Assembly (NCBI GenBank): GCA_002437285.1
Contig: DJOV01000061.1
Location: forward strand, 1-24,382
Direction: 5' to 3'
Length of the DNA: 24,382 bases
Source of the DNA: Prevotella sp. UBA6429
Lineage (GTDB): Bacteria; Bacteroidota; Bacteroidia; Bacteroidales; Bacteroidaceae
Made by a program: the position numbers and the translations under genes
The notes under the pieces: model-generated
What the model saw: only the letters and a program-made list of their open reading frames with translations
The model's database searches: none
Told to the model about the DNA's origin: nothing
In this document: positions 7,501 to 17,800 of the stretch, piece by piece
How positions within the stretch are numbered: the first letter of the stretch is position 1
How the letters are laid out: each line of letters starts with the position of its first letter

Positions 7501-7542
7501 CAAATGACAAAACTTTCTACTAAAACGAGTCTCTACATACAC

Positions 7543-8868
7543 ATGAAGACAAGAAGACTGTTCTTCATCTACATCCTGCTGCTGACCGCGACGGTCACGG
7601 TGGCAGCAAAAAAGAAGGCGTTGTGGCCCGACGGCAGCGAGATGAGCCCATGGTTCACGGACACCGCATCGGTCGACATGAACCAACTGGGACGCCGCTA
7701 CGTAGTCACCGACTATGGTGTCACGACCGACTCCACCCTCGTGCAGACGCGTGCCTTGCAGGCCGTCATCGACCGCTGCGCCCACGAGGGTGGCGGCGTG
7801 GTGGTCATCCCGCGCGGCACGTTTCTCTCGGGCAGTCTCTATTTCCGCCAGGGCACCCACCTGCTCATCGAGCGCGACGGTCGGCTCAAGGGGTCTGACC
7901 GCATCGAGGACTTCGACATACGCACCACGCGCATCGAGGGAGAGACCTGCGCCTACTATGCCGCACTCATCAACGCCGATGGTCTCGACGGTTTCGTCAT
8001 CAGCGGCCCCGGCACCATCGATGGCAACGGACACCACTACTGGCGACAGTTCTGGCTGCGCCGACAATGGAACCCACAGTGCACCAACAAGGATGAGCAG
8101 CGACCGCGCCTGGTCTACGTCTCTCGCTCGAGCCGTGTCACCGTGCAAGATGTCAACCTCATCAACAGTCCCTTCTGGACCAATCATCTATACAAGTGTC
8201 ACCACGTGCGCTTTCTGCGAGCCCGCATCACCTCGCCCACCGAAGGGCTGAAGGCTCCGTCGAGCGACGCCATCGACATCGATGTCTGCCACGACGTGCT
8301 GGTCAGCGGCTGCTACATGAGCGTCAACGACGACGCCGTGGCGCTCAAGGGGGGCAAGGGCACCTGGGCCGACCGCGACTCCACCAACGGGCCCAACAGC
8401 AACATACTCATCGAGCGGTGCCGATACGGCACGGTACACGGTTGCCTGACGCTCGGATCGGAGAGCATCATGGATCACAACATCGTCTTGCGCGACTGTC
8501 ATGCCGACAACGCCAACCGCGTGCTCTGGCTGAAGATGCGGCCCGACACGCCCCAACAATATGAGTTTGTCAGCGTGGAGGGCATCACAGGGCGCACGCG
8601 CTCGTTTCTCGTGGTGAGGCCCTGGACCCAGTTCTTCAAACTGGGCGAACGCAAGGATATGCCGCTCTCCACCTGCAACGACATCAGCATCAGCGGCATC
8701 CGCATGAACTGCGACAACTTCTTCGACGTAGGACTGTCGGACAAGTACCAACTTCGAGACTTCAACTTCACCCACATCGACGTGACCAACAAGCAAGGTC
8801 TCTTCGACCTCTCTGTCATCACCGGAGCAAAAGTGAAAGACGTGAAGGTCAACGGCCGACAACTCTAA
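7543..8868 (+). CDS. Glycoside hydrolase family 28, probable rhamnogalacturonan hydrolase
   Basis: The 441-residue protein has a signal peptide (residues 1-21, cleaved near VAA) and a right-handed beta-helix. It should cleave galacturonic-acid-containing backbone in the periplasm or at the cell surface. The three catalytic aspartates expected for GH28 are present: Asp242 in SSDAIDI and Asp263/Asp264 in VNDDAV. A conserved His299 follows in the VHG motif. The usual substrate-binding RIK triplet reads WLK here (Lys331), as in other Bacteroidota members thought to act on rhamnogalacturonan; this is a memory-based comparison. Substrate is inferred from the neighbouring PL11 lyase and acetylesterase genes. 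The next gene begins 37 bases downstream, so the pair is likely cotranscribed. Confidence 0.9.
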   Translation: MKTRRLFFIYILLLTATVTVAAKKKALWPDGSEMSPWFTDTASVDMNQLGRRYVVTDYGVTTDSTLVQTRALQAVIDRCAHEGGGVVVIPRGTFLSGSLYFRQGTHLLIERDGRLKGSDRIEDFDIRTTRIEGETCAYYAALINADGLDGFVISGPGTIDGNGHHYWRQFWLRRQWNPQCTNKDEQRPRLVYVSRSSRVTVQDVNLINSPFWTNHLYKCHHVRFLRARITSPTEGLKAPSSDAIDIDVCHDVLVSGCYMSVNDDAVALKGGKGTWADRDSTNGPNSNILIERCRYGTVHGCLTLGSESIMDHNIVLRDCHADNANRVLWLKMRPDTPQQYEFVSVEGITGRTRSFLVVRPWTQFFKLGERKDMPLSTCNDISISGIRMNCDNFFDVGLSDKYQLRDFNFTHIDVTNKQGLFDLSVITGAKVKDVKVNGRQL

Positions 8869-8905
8869 GCTGACGCACCATCCACAACAACTATTGCCCA
8901 CGAAC

Positions 8906-10147
8906 ATGAAACACCTATTATTATATGCGCTCTGCCTCTTGGCTTCTCTGCAGGCACGCGGCCAACACTTCGACTTCGACATGACCAGGCCGCAACCGCG
9001 ATACACTGACAGCACGGGCTACGGCTACGACGTGACGGCCTCGCCCGTGAAGGGCGGAACGGCTCCCTTCTTCTTCAGCGTGAAGGTGCCCGACGGCAAC
9101 TACCGCGTCACCGTCACTCTCGGCAGCCGAAACCATGCCGCCGTGACCACCGTGCGCGCCGAGAACCGCCGCCTGATGGTGGAGCCCACTATCACGCCTC
9201 GCCGGGGACAGCGCACGGTGACATTCACCGTCAACAAGCGCAGCCCGCGCATCGACGACCGCCACAGCGTGCGCATCAAGGAGCGCGAACGCGACTACCT
9301 GCACTGGGACGACCGCCTCACTCTTGAGTTCAATGGCGTACGACCCGCCGTGAGCCGCATCGTCATCGACCCCGACACCACCGCCACCACACTCTTCCTC
9401 TGCGGCAACTCCACAGTGGTCGACCAGAGCCGCGAGCCCTGGGCATCATGGGGACAGATGTTTCCTCGCTGGTGGGACGAGGGCGTCAGCGTATGCAACC
9501 TCGCCGAGAGCGGACTAACCGCAGGCTCGTTCCTGGCCCAAGGGCGCCTCGACTACATCCTGGCCCACCTCCGCCGGGGCGACTACGTGTTCTGCGAGTT
9601 TGGGCACAACGACCAGAAGGAGCGCAGCGCGGGGGCAGGTGCCTGGTACAACTTCGCCTACAACCTCAAGGTCTTCATAGACCGCGTGCGACAGCGGGGT
9701 GGCACCATCATCTTCTGCACGCCCACACAGCGGCGTGCTTTCGACCCGGCACACCAGCACATCGTGGAGACCCACGGCGACTATCCCGACGCCATGCGCA
9801 CCGTGGCGCGGCGCGAGGGGGTGCCGGTCATCGAGCTGCACGACATGACGCGCACCTTCTTTGAGACGCTCGGCTACGAGGGCAGCACACAGGCGCTCGT
9901 ACACTACCCCGCCAACTCCTTCCCGGGACAGACACTGGCCTTGGCCGACAACACACACTTCAACCCCTATGGGGCCTACGAGGTGGCCAAGATGGTGGTC
10001 ATGGGCATCAAGCAGCTCGGGCTGCCCGTCGCCAGTCACCTGCGCCCCAACTGGAGGGACTTCGACCCGTCGAAGCCCGACGCCCCGGAGGCCTTCACCT
10101 GGTATCCGGCGCCCATCTACGAGACGGCAAAACCTGACGGCAACTGA
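8906..10147 (+). CDS. Rhamnogalacturonan acetylesterase (SGNH hydrolase)
   Basis: The 413-residue secreted protein (signal peptide 1-19) should remove acetyl groups from galacturonate residues of rhamnogalacturonan-I. Residues 20-155 form a beta-rich N-terminal domain that resembles a carbohydrate-binding or malectin-like module. The SGNH domain follows, with catalytic Ser169 in GNSTVVDQ, a Gly in the SGLTAGSF block, Asn235 in FGHND, and the pair Asp348/His351 in ADNTHFNPYGA. These are the four blocks of the family. The ATG at 8906 is preferred over an upstream TTG at 8894 because it opens directly onto the signal peptide. It shares a transcript with the GH28 gene. A terminator overlaps its stop codon. 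Confidence 0.9.
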   Translation: MKHLLLYALCLLASLQARGQHFDFDMTRPQPRYTDSTGYGYDVTASPVKGGTAPFFFSVKVPDGNYRVTVTLGSRNHAAVTTVRAENRRLMVEPTITPRRGQRTVTFTVNKRSPRIDDRHSVRIKERERDYLHWDDRLTLEFNGVRPAVSRIVIDPDTTATTLFLCGNSTVVDQSREPWASWGQMFPRWWDEGVSVCNLAESGLTAGSFLAQGRLDYILAHLRRGDYVFCEFGHNDQKERSAGAGAWYNFAYNLKVFIDRVRQRGGTIIFCTPTQRRAFDPAHQHIVETHGDYPDAMRTVARREGVPVIELHDMTRTFFETLGYEGSTQALVHYPANSFPGQTLALADNTHFNPYGAYEVAKMVVMGIKQLGLPVASHLRPNWRDFDPSKPDAPEAFTWYPAPIYETAKPDGN

Positions 10148-10161
10148 CTTGCGTCTTTTTT
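10136..10161 (+). terminator. Intrinsic terminator overlapping the esterase stop codon
   Basis: GACGGCAA (10136-10143) pairs with TTGCGTC (10149-10155), with one bulged base and a five-base loop, followed by six T residues at 10156-10161 and more T-rich sequence. The stem contains the TGA of the acetylesterase gene. It should end the GH28-esterase transcript before the PL11 gene. Confidence 0.7.
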
Positions 10162-10184
10162 CTTCTTTACCATAAACGAAAGAA

Positions 10185-10192
10185 TATCTTTA
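10185..10192 (+). promoter_or_regulatory. Possible -7 element of the PL11 gene
   Basis: TATCTTTA differs from TAnnTTTG only at the last base and lies 32 bases before the start codon, just after the terminator. No clear -33 motif is visible. Confidence 0.4.
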
Positions 10193-10223
10193 TAGCATAA
10201 ACAACAATCTACCAGAATTAATT

Positions 10224-13200
10224 ATGAAAAAACAAATCCTAACAGTTGCGCTCCTGGTTTTCGGATCGCTGACGGGCATGGCCCAAAGGCAGTTTGACAA
10301 CCTTGACCGCGGCCTCATCGCCATCAAGCAGGCCGGTGGCATGTATTGCTCATGGCGCATCAACGCCGATGAGTATTACGCCACCACCTACGACCTCTAC
10401 CGCGATGGCGTAAAGGTGAACGACAAACCGCTCACCGTCTCCAACTACACGGATCCCAACGGCACTCTCGAGAGCCAATACACCGTCAAGGCGGTGCACG
10501 CCGGACAGGAGGGGCCGGCCAGCAAGGTGGGCTACAACCTCAGCAACAACTGGCTGGAGGTGAAGAAGCCCAAACGCATATCCAACGACGGACAGACGGA
10601 CATCACCAACAAGTTTGAGCCCAACGACGCCACCATCGGTGACGTGGACGGCGACGGCGAGATGGAGCTCATCACCAAGCAGCTCTACATCGGCCAGGAC
10701 CCCAACGACAAGACGCAGAAGGACTTCGCGCGCATCGAGGTGCAGAAGCTCGACGGTACGTTGCTCTGGTGGATCGACTGCGGTCCTAACATGTGGGACT
10801 TCCAGCAGAACGAGATCAACATCATGGCCTACGACTGGGACGGTGACGGTAAGGCCGAGTGTGTGGCGCGCCTGCAGGACAACAGCGTCATACACCTTGC
10901 CGACGGCACCACCTACACCGTGGGCGATGCCAAGAAAGACTATCGCGGCAGCGTCTACAACTTTCTCTGCCAAGGTGACGAGTTCCTCGTCTACATGAAC
11001 GGCCAGACAGGCAAGCCCTACACCGTGCAGGAGTTCCCCCTCAAGCGTTTTGAGGCAGGCGAGAGCGACCTCAACGCCGCATGGGGTGACAACTACGGGC
11101 ACCGCGCCATGAAGTTCTTCTTCGGCGCGCCCTACCTCGACGGTCGCAAGCCCAGCATCTTCCTGGCTCGCGGTATCTACACGCGCCACAAGATGATTGC
11201 ACTCGACGTGGATCCCAAGACCCATCAGCTCTCCGTGCGCTGGCGCTGGAACAACAACAATCCCGGGTCGGCATGGTACGGACAGGGATACCACAACTAC
11301 TCCATCGCTGACGTGGACCTTGACGGTCGCGATGAGATCGTCTTCGGCTCGATGGTCATCGACGACAACGGTCATGGTCTCTCCACCACAGGACTCGGCC
11401 ATGGCGACGCTCACCACGTGGGACAGTTTGACCCCTACCGCAAGGGCTTGCAGGTCTTCGCCTGCAACGAGACGCAGCCGGCCAACAACTACCGCGACGC
11501 CACAACGTCGAAGATATTCCACCGACTGGCGGGTGGCGGCGATGACGGACGCTGCATGATGGCCAACTTCACCAACCGACTGCCGGGCGCCATCGGCTCG
11601 TCCAACCACGACCGCATCTTGAGCGCCACCACGGCTAAGTATGCCGAAGATCTGCCCAGCGGCTATTGGTATGGCAACGTGTTCCGCGTCTACTGGGACG
11701 GCGACCTCCTCGATGAGGACAACAATGGCAACAGCATACACAAGTTTGAGGACCAGAGTTCCATCTCCCTCACCGGTGCGCTGACCAACAACAGCACCAA
11801 GGCTACGCCCTGCCTGCAGGCCGACATCTTCGGTGACTGGCGCGAGGAGATCGTGGCGCGCACTGAGGCTGGCAACATGCGCATCTACACCACCAACATA
11901 CCCACCAAGTGGCGCATGGCCACACTGCTCTCCGACAAGCAGTACCGCAATGCCATGCAGACGCAGATGAACGGATACAACCAGCCGCCTCACGTGTCCT
12001 ACTTCGTGGGCGAGCTCGAGGGTATCACCGTGGCTCCGCCTCCTGAGACGACCAACGGCAAGACGGAGGTCAAGAATGGCGGAACCATCTCGACCAGTCT
12101 CAACGGCAAGCAGGTCATCATGGCCGAGACGGGCGACATGACGGCCACGGTGGCCGAGGGCGCGCAGCCGGAGGTGTTCTTCGACGTGGCTCCCTCATGG
12201 ACGCAGGGACACGACAACAACAAGAACATCACCACCTCTTACTATACGCACACGCTGACGGGTGCCGCCTTCACGGGCAGCACACGCGTCACCAAGCAGG
12301 GCGAGGGCACGCTCGTCATGCCGGCCGTCACGCAGACCTACACAGGCCCGACGGACGTGTGGTTTGGCACACTGCGCTTCGACGGTGTGATGCAGAAGTC
12401 GCACGTGTGGCTCAACCGTTTCGCAGAGCTCAACTCTGACGGCGGCAACTTCCAGGCGGGCATCAGCATGGACTACGGGGCCATCCTCCGACCTGGAGCA
12501 GAGAACCACGTGGGCACTGTGACCGTCGACTCACTCAAGCTCGGGTTCGGCGCGCGTGTGGTGTTCGACATCGACGACAACACCAAGACGACCGACAAAC
12601 TCACGGCCAAGACACTGATCATCGAGAAGAAGGACTGGAACCAAGGCCCGCAGTACAACGCACCGGTCTTCGAGATCCATCCGGTCTACGCCAGCGGCAA
12701 GGACCGTTTGGCTGCCGGGACCTATGAGCTGGCCGACGTGGCCGACATACAGGGCGACATCAGCGACATCACCATCGACGGCATCAACAACCAGAAGGCG
12801 GAGCTCAGCGTCGCTGACGGCAAGATCTACATCACCATTGCCGACCAGCGCGACGCAACTGCCGTGGAATGGCAGGGTGCGGAGGACGGCAACTGGGACT
12901 TGCTGACCACCGAGAACTTTACCGTGGGCGGACTGAAGGACAAGTTTGTCAGCGGTGACAAGGTGACCTTTGGAGATGACGCCAAGCGCACAGACATCAC
13001 CATCAAGCAACCCGTGAAGGTCGGGGCACTCAACTTCGAGAACGACTCGCTCAACTACACCCTCACGGGCGACAGCATCGTTGGCAACGCCGACCTCACC
13101 AAGACGGGTGAGGGCACGGTCAACATCAACAACGTGAACCGCTTCGTGGGCACCACACGTGTCATGGGTGGCAAGCTCAACGTGGCCACACTGGCCAACA

Positions 13201-14684
13201 CCAACGGACAGGAGTATGGCGCACTGGGCGGTGTCAGCAACCGTATCGAACTGTCGGGCAACGCCGAACTGGGCATCACGGGCAGCGTCACCAACAACCA
13301 GCCCATCCTCGTGGCAAGCGATGATGCAGCGGTCAACGTGGCTACCAATGCCTCGCTCAACATGAAGACAGGCTTCGCCTCCACCAATGGCAGGCATGCA
13401 CTCAACAAGCGTGGCGCGGGAACGCTGACGCTCAGTGCGGCCAGTACACTGAGATGCCTCAATGTGGAGCGCGGAACAGTGGATCTCTTCGATGGCGCCA
13501 ATGCCGACACCGTGCGCTTCGTGAGCACGGGAACCAAGGTCTACGACAGCAACTCCATGGGCTCGTACAGCACCAACAGCAGCACGTTTGTCGTGCCTGA
13601 AAAGGTATCCGGAAACTTCTGGATGGATCCTCGTTGCGACTACAAGGGCAAGCTCCTCGGCAAGGGTTCCTTCTACGTCTACGCAGCCGGTCCGCGCAAC
13701 ACGCTCAGCGGCGACTGGAGCGCCTTCGAGGGAACGGTGGTGGCTGGCCAAGAGCAGCGCAGCACCTACGGCCCCAGCTTCGCATGGAACAACAGTTATG
13801 GTCTGCCCAAGGCTACCCTGCAAGTGACGAGTGGCACCACCTTCGAGGCGGGGGCCAACTCCATGTCCATCGGACACGTCAAGGGTGACGGCACCATCAA
13901 CGGAACGGGAACGCTCACCATCGGCGCCCTCAACGAGGAAATGCTGAAGACATCCAAGCTGCAGATCACTGGCGCAAGGGTGCGCAAGGTGGGATCGGGC
14001 ATCTGGAACCTCGCAGCGACCAACGCACAGGCCAGCATCGGTGCCGTGACAATCGCTGGTGGCGAGCTGCGGCTCGATGACACCTCGTTCAAGACATTGC
14101 TTCTGGGCAAGGCTGGCGTCACCGTCACCGACTCGGGACTGGTGCAGGGACGCGGCAAGCTGCAAGCCATCACCGTCAACGGCGGCACATTGGCTCCCGG
14201 AACCTACTATGGCAACCACTACGGTGGCATCCGCACGGAGGGCAACGTCACCCTGTCGAAGGGACGCCTCGAGCTGACCATCACCAACAACCGCAACCTG
14301 GCCACAAGCCGCTCGTACCTTGAGGTGGGCGGAACACTGACTCTCAACGACTCGGTGGTTGTCTACCTGAGCGACCGCTACACGCCCGCCGTGGGCGACA
14401 GCATCGTGCTGTGGACGGCTGGTAAGTTTGCCGGCAAGCCTAAGGTGAGCCTGCCCACCCTGCCTGCTGGCATGATGTGGGACGATTCGGCTCTCTGCGA
14501 GGCCAACGGCGTGCTGAAGATTGCCGTCAACACGGGCATCTATGGCATCAACGCCGACGGCACGTCGCGACGGCTCATCTTCACCCTCGACGGCAAGCGC
14601 GTCAACGACGACCTCGACAACCTGCCCGCTGGCGTGTATGTCGTGAAGGAGAACGGAAGAACCTACAAGGTGAACAAGCGGTAA
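10224..14684 (+). CDS. PL11 rhamnogalacturonan lyase fused to a beta-strand-repeat stalk
   Basis: This 1486-residue secreted protein cleaves the rhamnose-galacturonate backbone by beta-elimination. After a signal peptide (1-20), residues 22-600 match the PL11 family: an N-terminal fibronectin-like part, then a beta-propeller with calcium-binding Asp-rich loops near residues 140-146 (DVDGDGE), 204 (DWDGDGK) and 363 (DVDLDGRDE). Most PL11 enzymes end near 620 residues. Here about 800 more follow, rich in Gly, Thr, Asn and Val, with units such as KTGEGTVNINNVNRFVGTT and KRGAGTLTLS that fit the autotransporter-associated beta-strand (PATR) repeat. The last 50 residues (FTLDGKRV, then LPAGVYVV and a basic tail) look like a type IX secretion C-terminal signal, placing the enzyme on the cell surface. 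No frameshift is visible across the fusion. Confidence 0.9.
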   Translation: MKKQILTVALLVFGSLTGMAQRQFDNLDRGLIAIKQAGGMYCSWRINADEYYATTYDLYRDGVKVNDKPLTVSNYTDPNGTLESQYTVKAVHAGQEGPASKVGYNLSNNWLEVKKPKRISNDGQTDITNKFEPNDATIGDVDGDGEMELITKQLYIGQDPNDKTQKDFARIEVQKLDGTLLWWIDCGPNMWDFQQNEINIMAYDWDGDGKAECVARLQDNSVIHLADGTTYTVGDAKKDYRGSVYNFLCQGDEFLVYMNGQTGKPYTVQEFPLKRFEAGESDLNAAWGDNYGHRAMKFFFGAPYLDGRKPSIFLARGIYTRHKMIALDVDPKTHQLSVRWRWNNNNPGSAWYGQGYHNYSIADVDLDGRDEIVFGSMVIDDNGHGLSTTGLGHGDAHHVGQFDPYRKGLQVFACNETQPANNYRDATTSKIFHRLAGGGDDGRCMMANFTNRLPGAIGSSNHDRILSATTAKYAEDLPSGYWYGNVFRVYWDGDLLDEDNNGNSIHKFEDQSSISLTGALTNNSTKATPCLQADIFGDWREEIVARTEAGNMRIYTTNIPTKWRMATLLSDKQYRNAMQTQMNGYNQPPHVSYFVGELEGITVAPPPETTNGKTEVKNGGTISTSLNGKQVIMAETGDMTATVAEGAQPEVFFDVAPSWTQGHDNNKNITTSYYTHTLTGAAFTGSTRVTKQGEGTLVMPAVTQTYTGPTDVWFGTLRFDGVMQKSHVWLNRFAELNSDGGNFQAGISMDYGAILRPGAENHVGTVTVDSLKLGFGARVVFDIDDNTKTTDKLTAKTLIIEKKDWNQGPQYNAPVFEIHPVYASGKDRLAAGTYELADVADIQGDISDITIDGINNQKAELSVADGKIYITIADQRDATAVEWQGAEDGNWDLLTTENFTVGGLKDKFVSGDKVTFGDDAKRTDITIKQPVKVGALNFENDSLNYTLTGDSIVGNADLTKTGEGTVNINNVNRFVGTTRVMGGKLNVATLANTNGQEYGALGGVSNRIELSGNAELGITGSVTNNQPILVASDDAAVNVATNASLNMKTGFASTNGRHALNKRGAGTLTLSAASTLRCLNVERGTVDLFDGANADTVRFVSTGTKVYDSNSMGSYSTNSSTFVVPEKVSGNFWMDPRCDYKGKLLGKGSFYVYAAGPRNTLSGDWSAFEGTVVAGQEQRSTYGPSFAWNNSYGLPKATLQVTSGTTFEAGANSMSIGHVKGDGTINGTGTLTIGALNEEMLKTSKLQITGARVRKVGSGIWNLAATNAQASIGAVTIAGGELRLDDTSFKTLLLGKAGVTVTDSGLVQGRGKLQAITVNGGTLAPGTYYGNHYGGIRTEGNVTLSKGRLELTITNNRNLATSRSYLEVGGTLTLNDSVVVYLSDRYTPAVGDSIVLWTAGKFAGKPKVSLPTLPAGMMWDDSALCEANGVLKIAVNTGIYGINADGTSRRLIFTLDGKRVNDDLDNLPAGVYVVKENGRTYKVNKR

Positions 14685-14713
14685 AAGTGCCTTCGCACAA
14701 CTGCAATCTGAGT

Positions 14714-14803
14714 GTTTCAGCCACATGGGCGGATGACAGGCAAGTATGCGGGTGGACGACATGAGTGTCCACTACTACGGGATGAACTCCGCACGGCTGA
14801 AAC
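14714..14803 (+). other. Candidate structured RNA in the GH2 leader
   Basis: Three nested helices can be drawn by eye: GTTTCAGCC (14714-14722) with GGCTGAAAC (14795-14803); TGCGG (14747-14751) with CCGCA (14789-14793); and GTGGAC (14752-14757) with GTCCAC (14767-14772). Single-stranded stretches lie at 14723-14746 and 14773-14788. A small GTGC/GCAC hairpin sits just after the PL11 stop. This does not match a riboswitch class I recognise. It could be a cis-regulatory leader, a small RNA, or part of the 3' end of the PL11 transcript. Confidence 0.45.
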
Positions 14804-14825
14804 TGTCAACAAATGACTAACAATG

Positions 14826-14867
14826 GGATAAACCGTCTGCTTCCTCACGGAGACCGACGGTTTATCC
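14826..14867 (+). terminator. Strong hairpin upstream of GH2, possible terminator or attenuator
   Basis: GGATAAACCGTC (14826-14837) and GACGGTTTATCC (14856-14867) are perfect 12-base arms around an 18-base loop, followed by TTATTCT. The tail is T-rich but not a full U-run. The GH2 start codon lies only 16 bases later, leaving no room for a separate promoter after the hairpin. It is therefore either an attenuator that passes some transcripts, or a stability or translation-control element. Confidence 0.6.
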
Positions 14868-14883
14868 TTATTCTATCAACCTT

Positions 14884-17800
14884 ATGCGCAACAAGCAATC
14901 CTTCCTTATCTTATGTGCATGGTGCATGCTCGCCTTGTCCACTGCCATGGCTTGGGGCGGCAACCGACAGAAGTTCAACTTCAACAGTGGCTGGTTGCTC
15001 GCCGTGGGCGACATCCGGGGAGCGGAGGCCACCGGCTACGACGACCATGCCTGGAAACGAGTCACCCTGCCCCGTGCCTGGAACGAGGCGGAGGCTTTCC
15101 GCGTGCCCATACATGAACTGAGCGACACCATCATGTGGTACCGCAAGCATTTCACCTTGCACGACGTGGCCAACCGCAAGTTATTCTTGGAACTGGAGGG
15201 CGTCCGCTTTGGCGCAGAAGTCTTTGTCAACGGCCATAGCCTGGGACTGACGGAGAATGGCGTCATGGCCTCAGGGTGGGACCTCACTCCCTTTGTCCGG
15301 GAAGGCGAGAATGTGGTGGCCGTGTGGGTCAACAGTTCGTGGACCTATCGCGAGCGCGCCACCAACAGCCGTTACCAGTGGAACGACAAGAACTTCAACG
15401 CCAACTATGGCGGCATACCCAAGAATGTATGGCTCCATACCACAGGCAAGCTCTATCAGACCCTGCCTCTCTATTCGACACTCGGCACCACAGGCACGTA
15501 TGTATATGGCAAGGATTACGACATACCGGGGCGCAAGGTCACCGTGCATGCGGAGAGCCAGGTGCGCAATGAAGAGGCCTCGGCACGCTCATTCGGCTAC
15601 AGATGCGTCATCATTGACCTCGAGGGCCATGAGGTGGCCCGCTTTGATGGGGCGCGCCACACGCTGCAACCAGGAGAGACTTGCACCGTATCGGCCGAGG
15701 GAACGCTGGCCGACGCCCACTTCTGGAGCTGGGGCTATGGCTACCTGTACACCGTTCACACCCAGCTCGTGGCCGACGACGGCAAGGTCATCGACGACAA
15801 CACACTCCGCACAGGTTTCCGCAAGACCGCATTCCGCGAGGGCATGACGTGGCTCAACGACCGCGCCCTGATGGTGCATGGCTACGCGCAGCGCACCAGC
15901 AACGAGTGGCCCGGTGTGGGCATGAGCGTGCCCGCATGGCTCTCCGACTACAGCAACCGACTGCAAGTGGAGTCGGGAGGCAACCTGGTCAGATGGATGC
16001 ACGTCACACCCTGGAAACAGGATGTGGAGAGTTGCGACCGCGTCGGTCTCATCGAGGCCATGCCCGCAGGAGACGCCGAGCGCGACGTGGATGGCGAACG
16101 CTGGCGGCAGCGCACCGAACTGATGCGCGACGCCATCATCTACAACCGCAACAACCCCAGCATCCTCTTCTATGAGTGTGGCAACAAGGGCATCTCCGAG
16201 GAGCACATGCGGGAGATGAAACAGATCCGTGACACCTATGATCCCCACGGCGGGCGTGCCATCGGCAGCCGCGAGATGCTCCATAGCGACACCGCAGAAT
16301 ATGGCGGCGAAATGCTCTATGTGAACAAGAGTGCCGGCAAGCCCATGTGGATGATGGAGTATCATCGCGACGAGGGCTTGCGCAAGCACTGGGACGAGTG
16401 GAGCTTCCCGTATCACAGGGAAGGCGACGGCCCTCTCTATCGCGGTGCCAAGGCCACCGATTACAATCACAACATGGACCAGTTTGCCGTGGAAATGGTC
16501 ACGGCATGGCACGACTATTACCTGGAGCGTCCGGGCACCGGGCGGCGCGTCAATGATGGCGGAACGAAGATTGTCTTCTCGGACACCAACACCCACTATC
16601 GCGGTGAGGCCAACTACCGGTCGAGCGGGGTCACCGACGCCATGCGCATCCCCAAGGATGCCTTCTTTGCCCACCAAGTGATGTGGGACGGATGGGTGAC
16701 GCCCGAACGCGACGCCACACACATCATCGGACACTGGAACTATGCCGTTGGCCAACGGCTCACGAAGTATGTGGTATCTACCGGCGACTCGGTGGAGCTC
16801 GTGCTCAACGGACAGTCGCTGGGATGGGGCAAACGCAGTCACCAATATCTTTTCACCTTCAGCGACATCACCTATGCGCCTGGCCGACTGGAGGCCATCA
16901 GCCATCGTCAAGGACAAGTGGTGAGCCGCCACGTGGTGGAGACCGCGGGCAAGCCACAGCGCTTGCTACTGTCGGCCATCAGCAATCCCGAGGGTTTCAA
17001 GGCCGATGGGGCCGACATGGCACTGGTGCAGTTTGAGGTGGTCGACAAGGAGGGACGGCGCTGCCCGCTCGACAACCGGATGGTGCACTTCAACCTCAGC
17101 GGCGAGGGCGAATGGCTGGGAGGACTGGCCCGCCCGCAGGGAAACAGCCAACCCGAGAGCCTGCAGAATGACACCAACGGGCAACAGGGCATGCTCGATG
17201 GCCCCGACACCAACTCCTCATTTGACAATTACATCCGTTCGCTCGACCTGCCGGTGGAATGTGGCGTCAACCGAGCGCTGGTTCGCTCGACACCCAATGC
17301 GGGCACCATCACGCTCACTGCGGCAGCCGAGGGCTTGCCCCCCGTCACACTGGAGATAAACACCCATCCCATCGACACACACGATGGGGTGAGCCATTAC
17401 CTGCCGCAGCTGTCGCTGCCGTGCAACCTTAGCCGGGGCGAGACGCCTGCCACGCCGTCGTTTGGGAAAGTCAATGACGAGTTGCGCGTGGTCGACATCC
17501 TCGCCGGTTCGAATCCCGTGGACGCACGCAAAGCCTGCGATGACAATGAGCAGTCGGAGTGGAAGAGCGACGGGACGAGAGACGGCGCTTGGGCCACGTT
17601 TGTCTTGGAACACAAGGCGCGTATTGGCGAAGTGGTCATCAAGCTGTCGGGCTGGCGCAACAAGGTCTATCCGTTGGCCGTCTATGAGGGCAAGCGGATG
17701 GTGTGGAAAGGTCTCACCTACCCCACACTCGGCCATGTACACATCGCCATTGCCAAGCCCGTGCAGAGCGACCGGGTGACCATCAAGATGCTGCCCCCCA

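Noticed and set aside
10350..11993. Long antisense open frame (547 codons) opposite the PL11 gene
   Set aside because: It is complementary to a recognisable PL11 domain; GC-rich coding DNA gives long antisense frames, and the peptide shows no known motif.
12531..14762. Long antisense open frame (743 codons) opposite the beta-repeat stalk
   Set aside because: The + strand protein has signature repeats and a C-terminal signal; the antisense product has no signal peptide or motif.
15589..16932. Antisense open frame (447 codons) opposite the GH2 gene
   Set aside because: The + strand carries clear GH2 domains; the antisense peptide is His/Val-rich shadow sequence.
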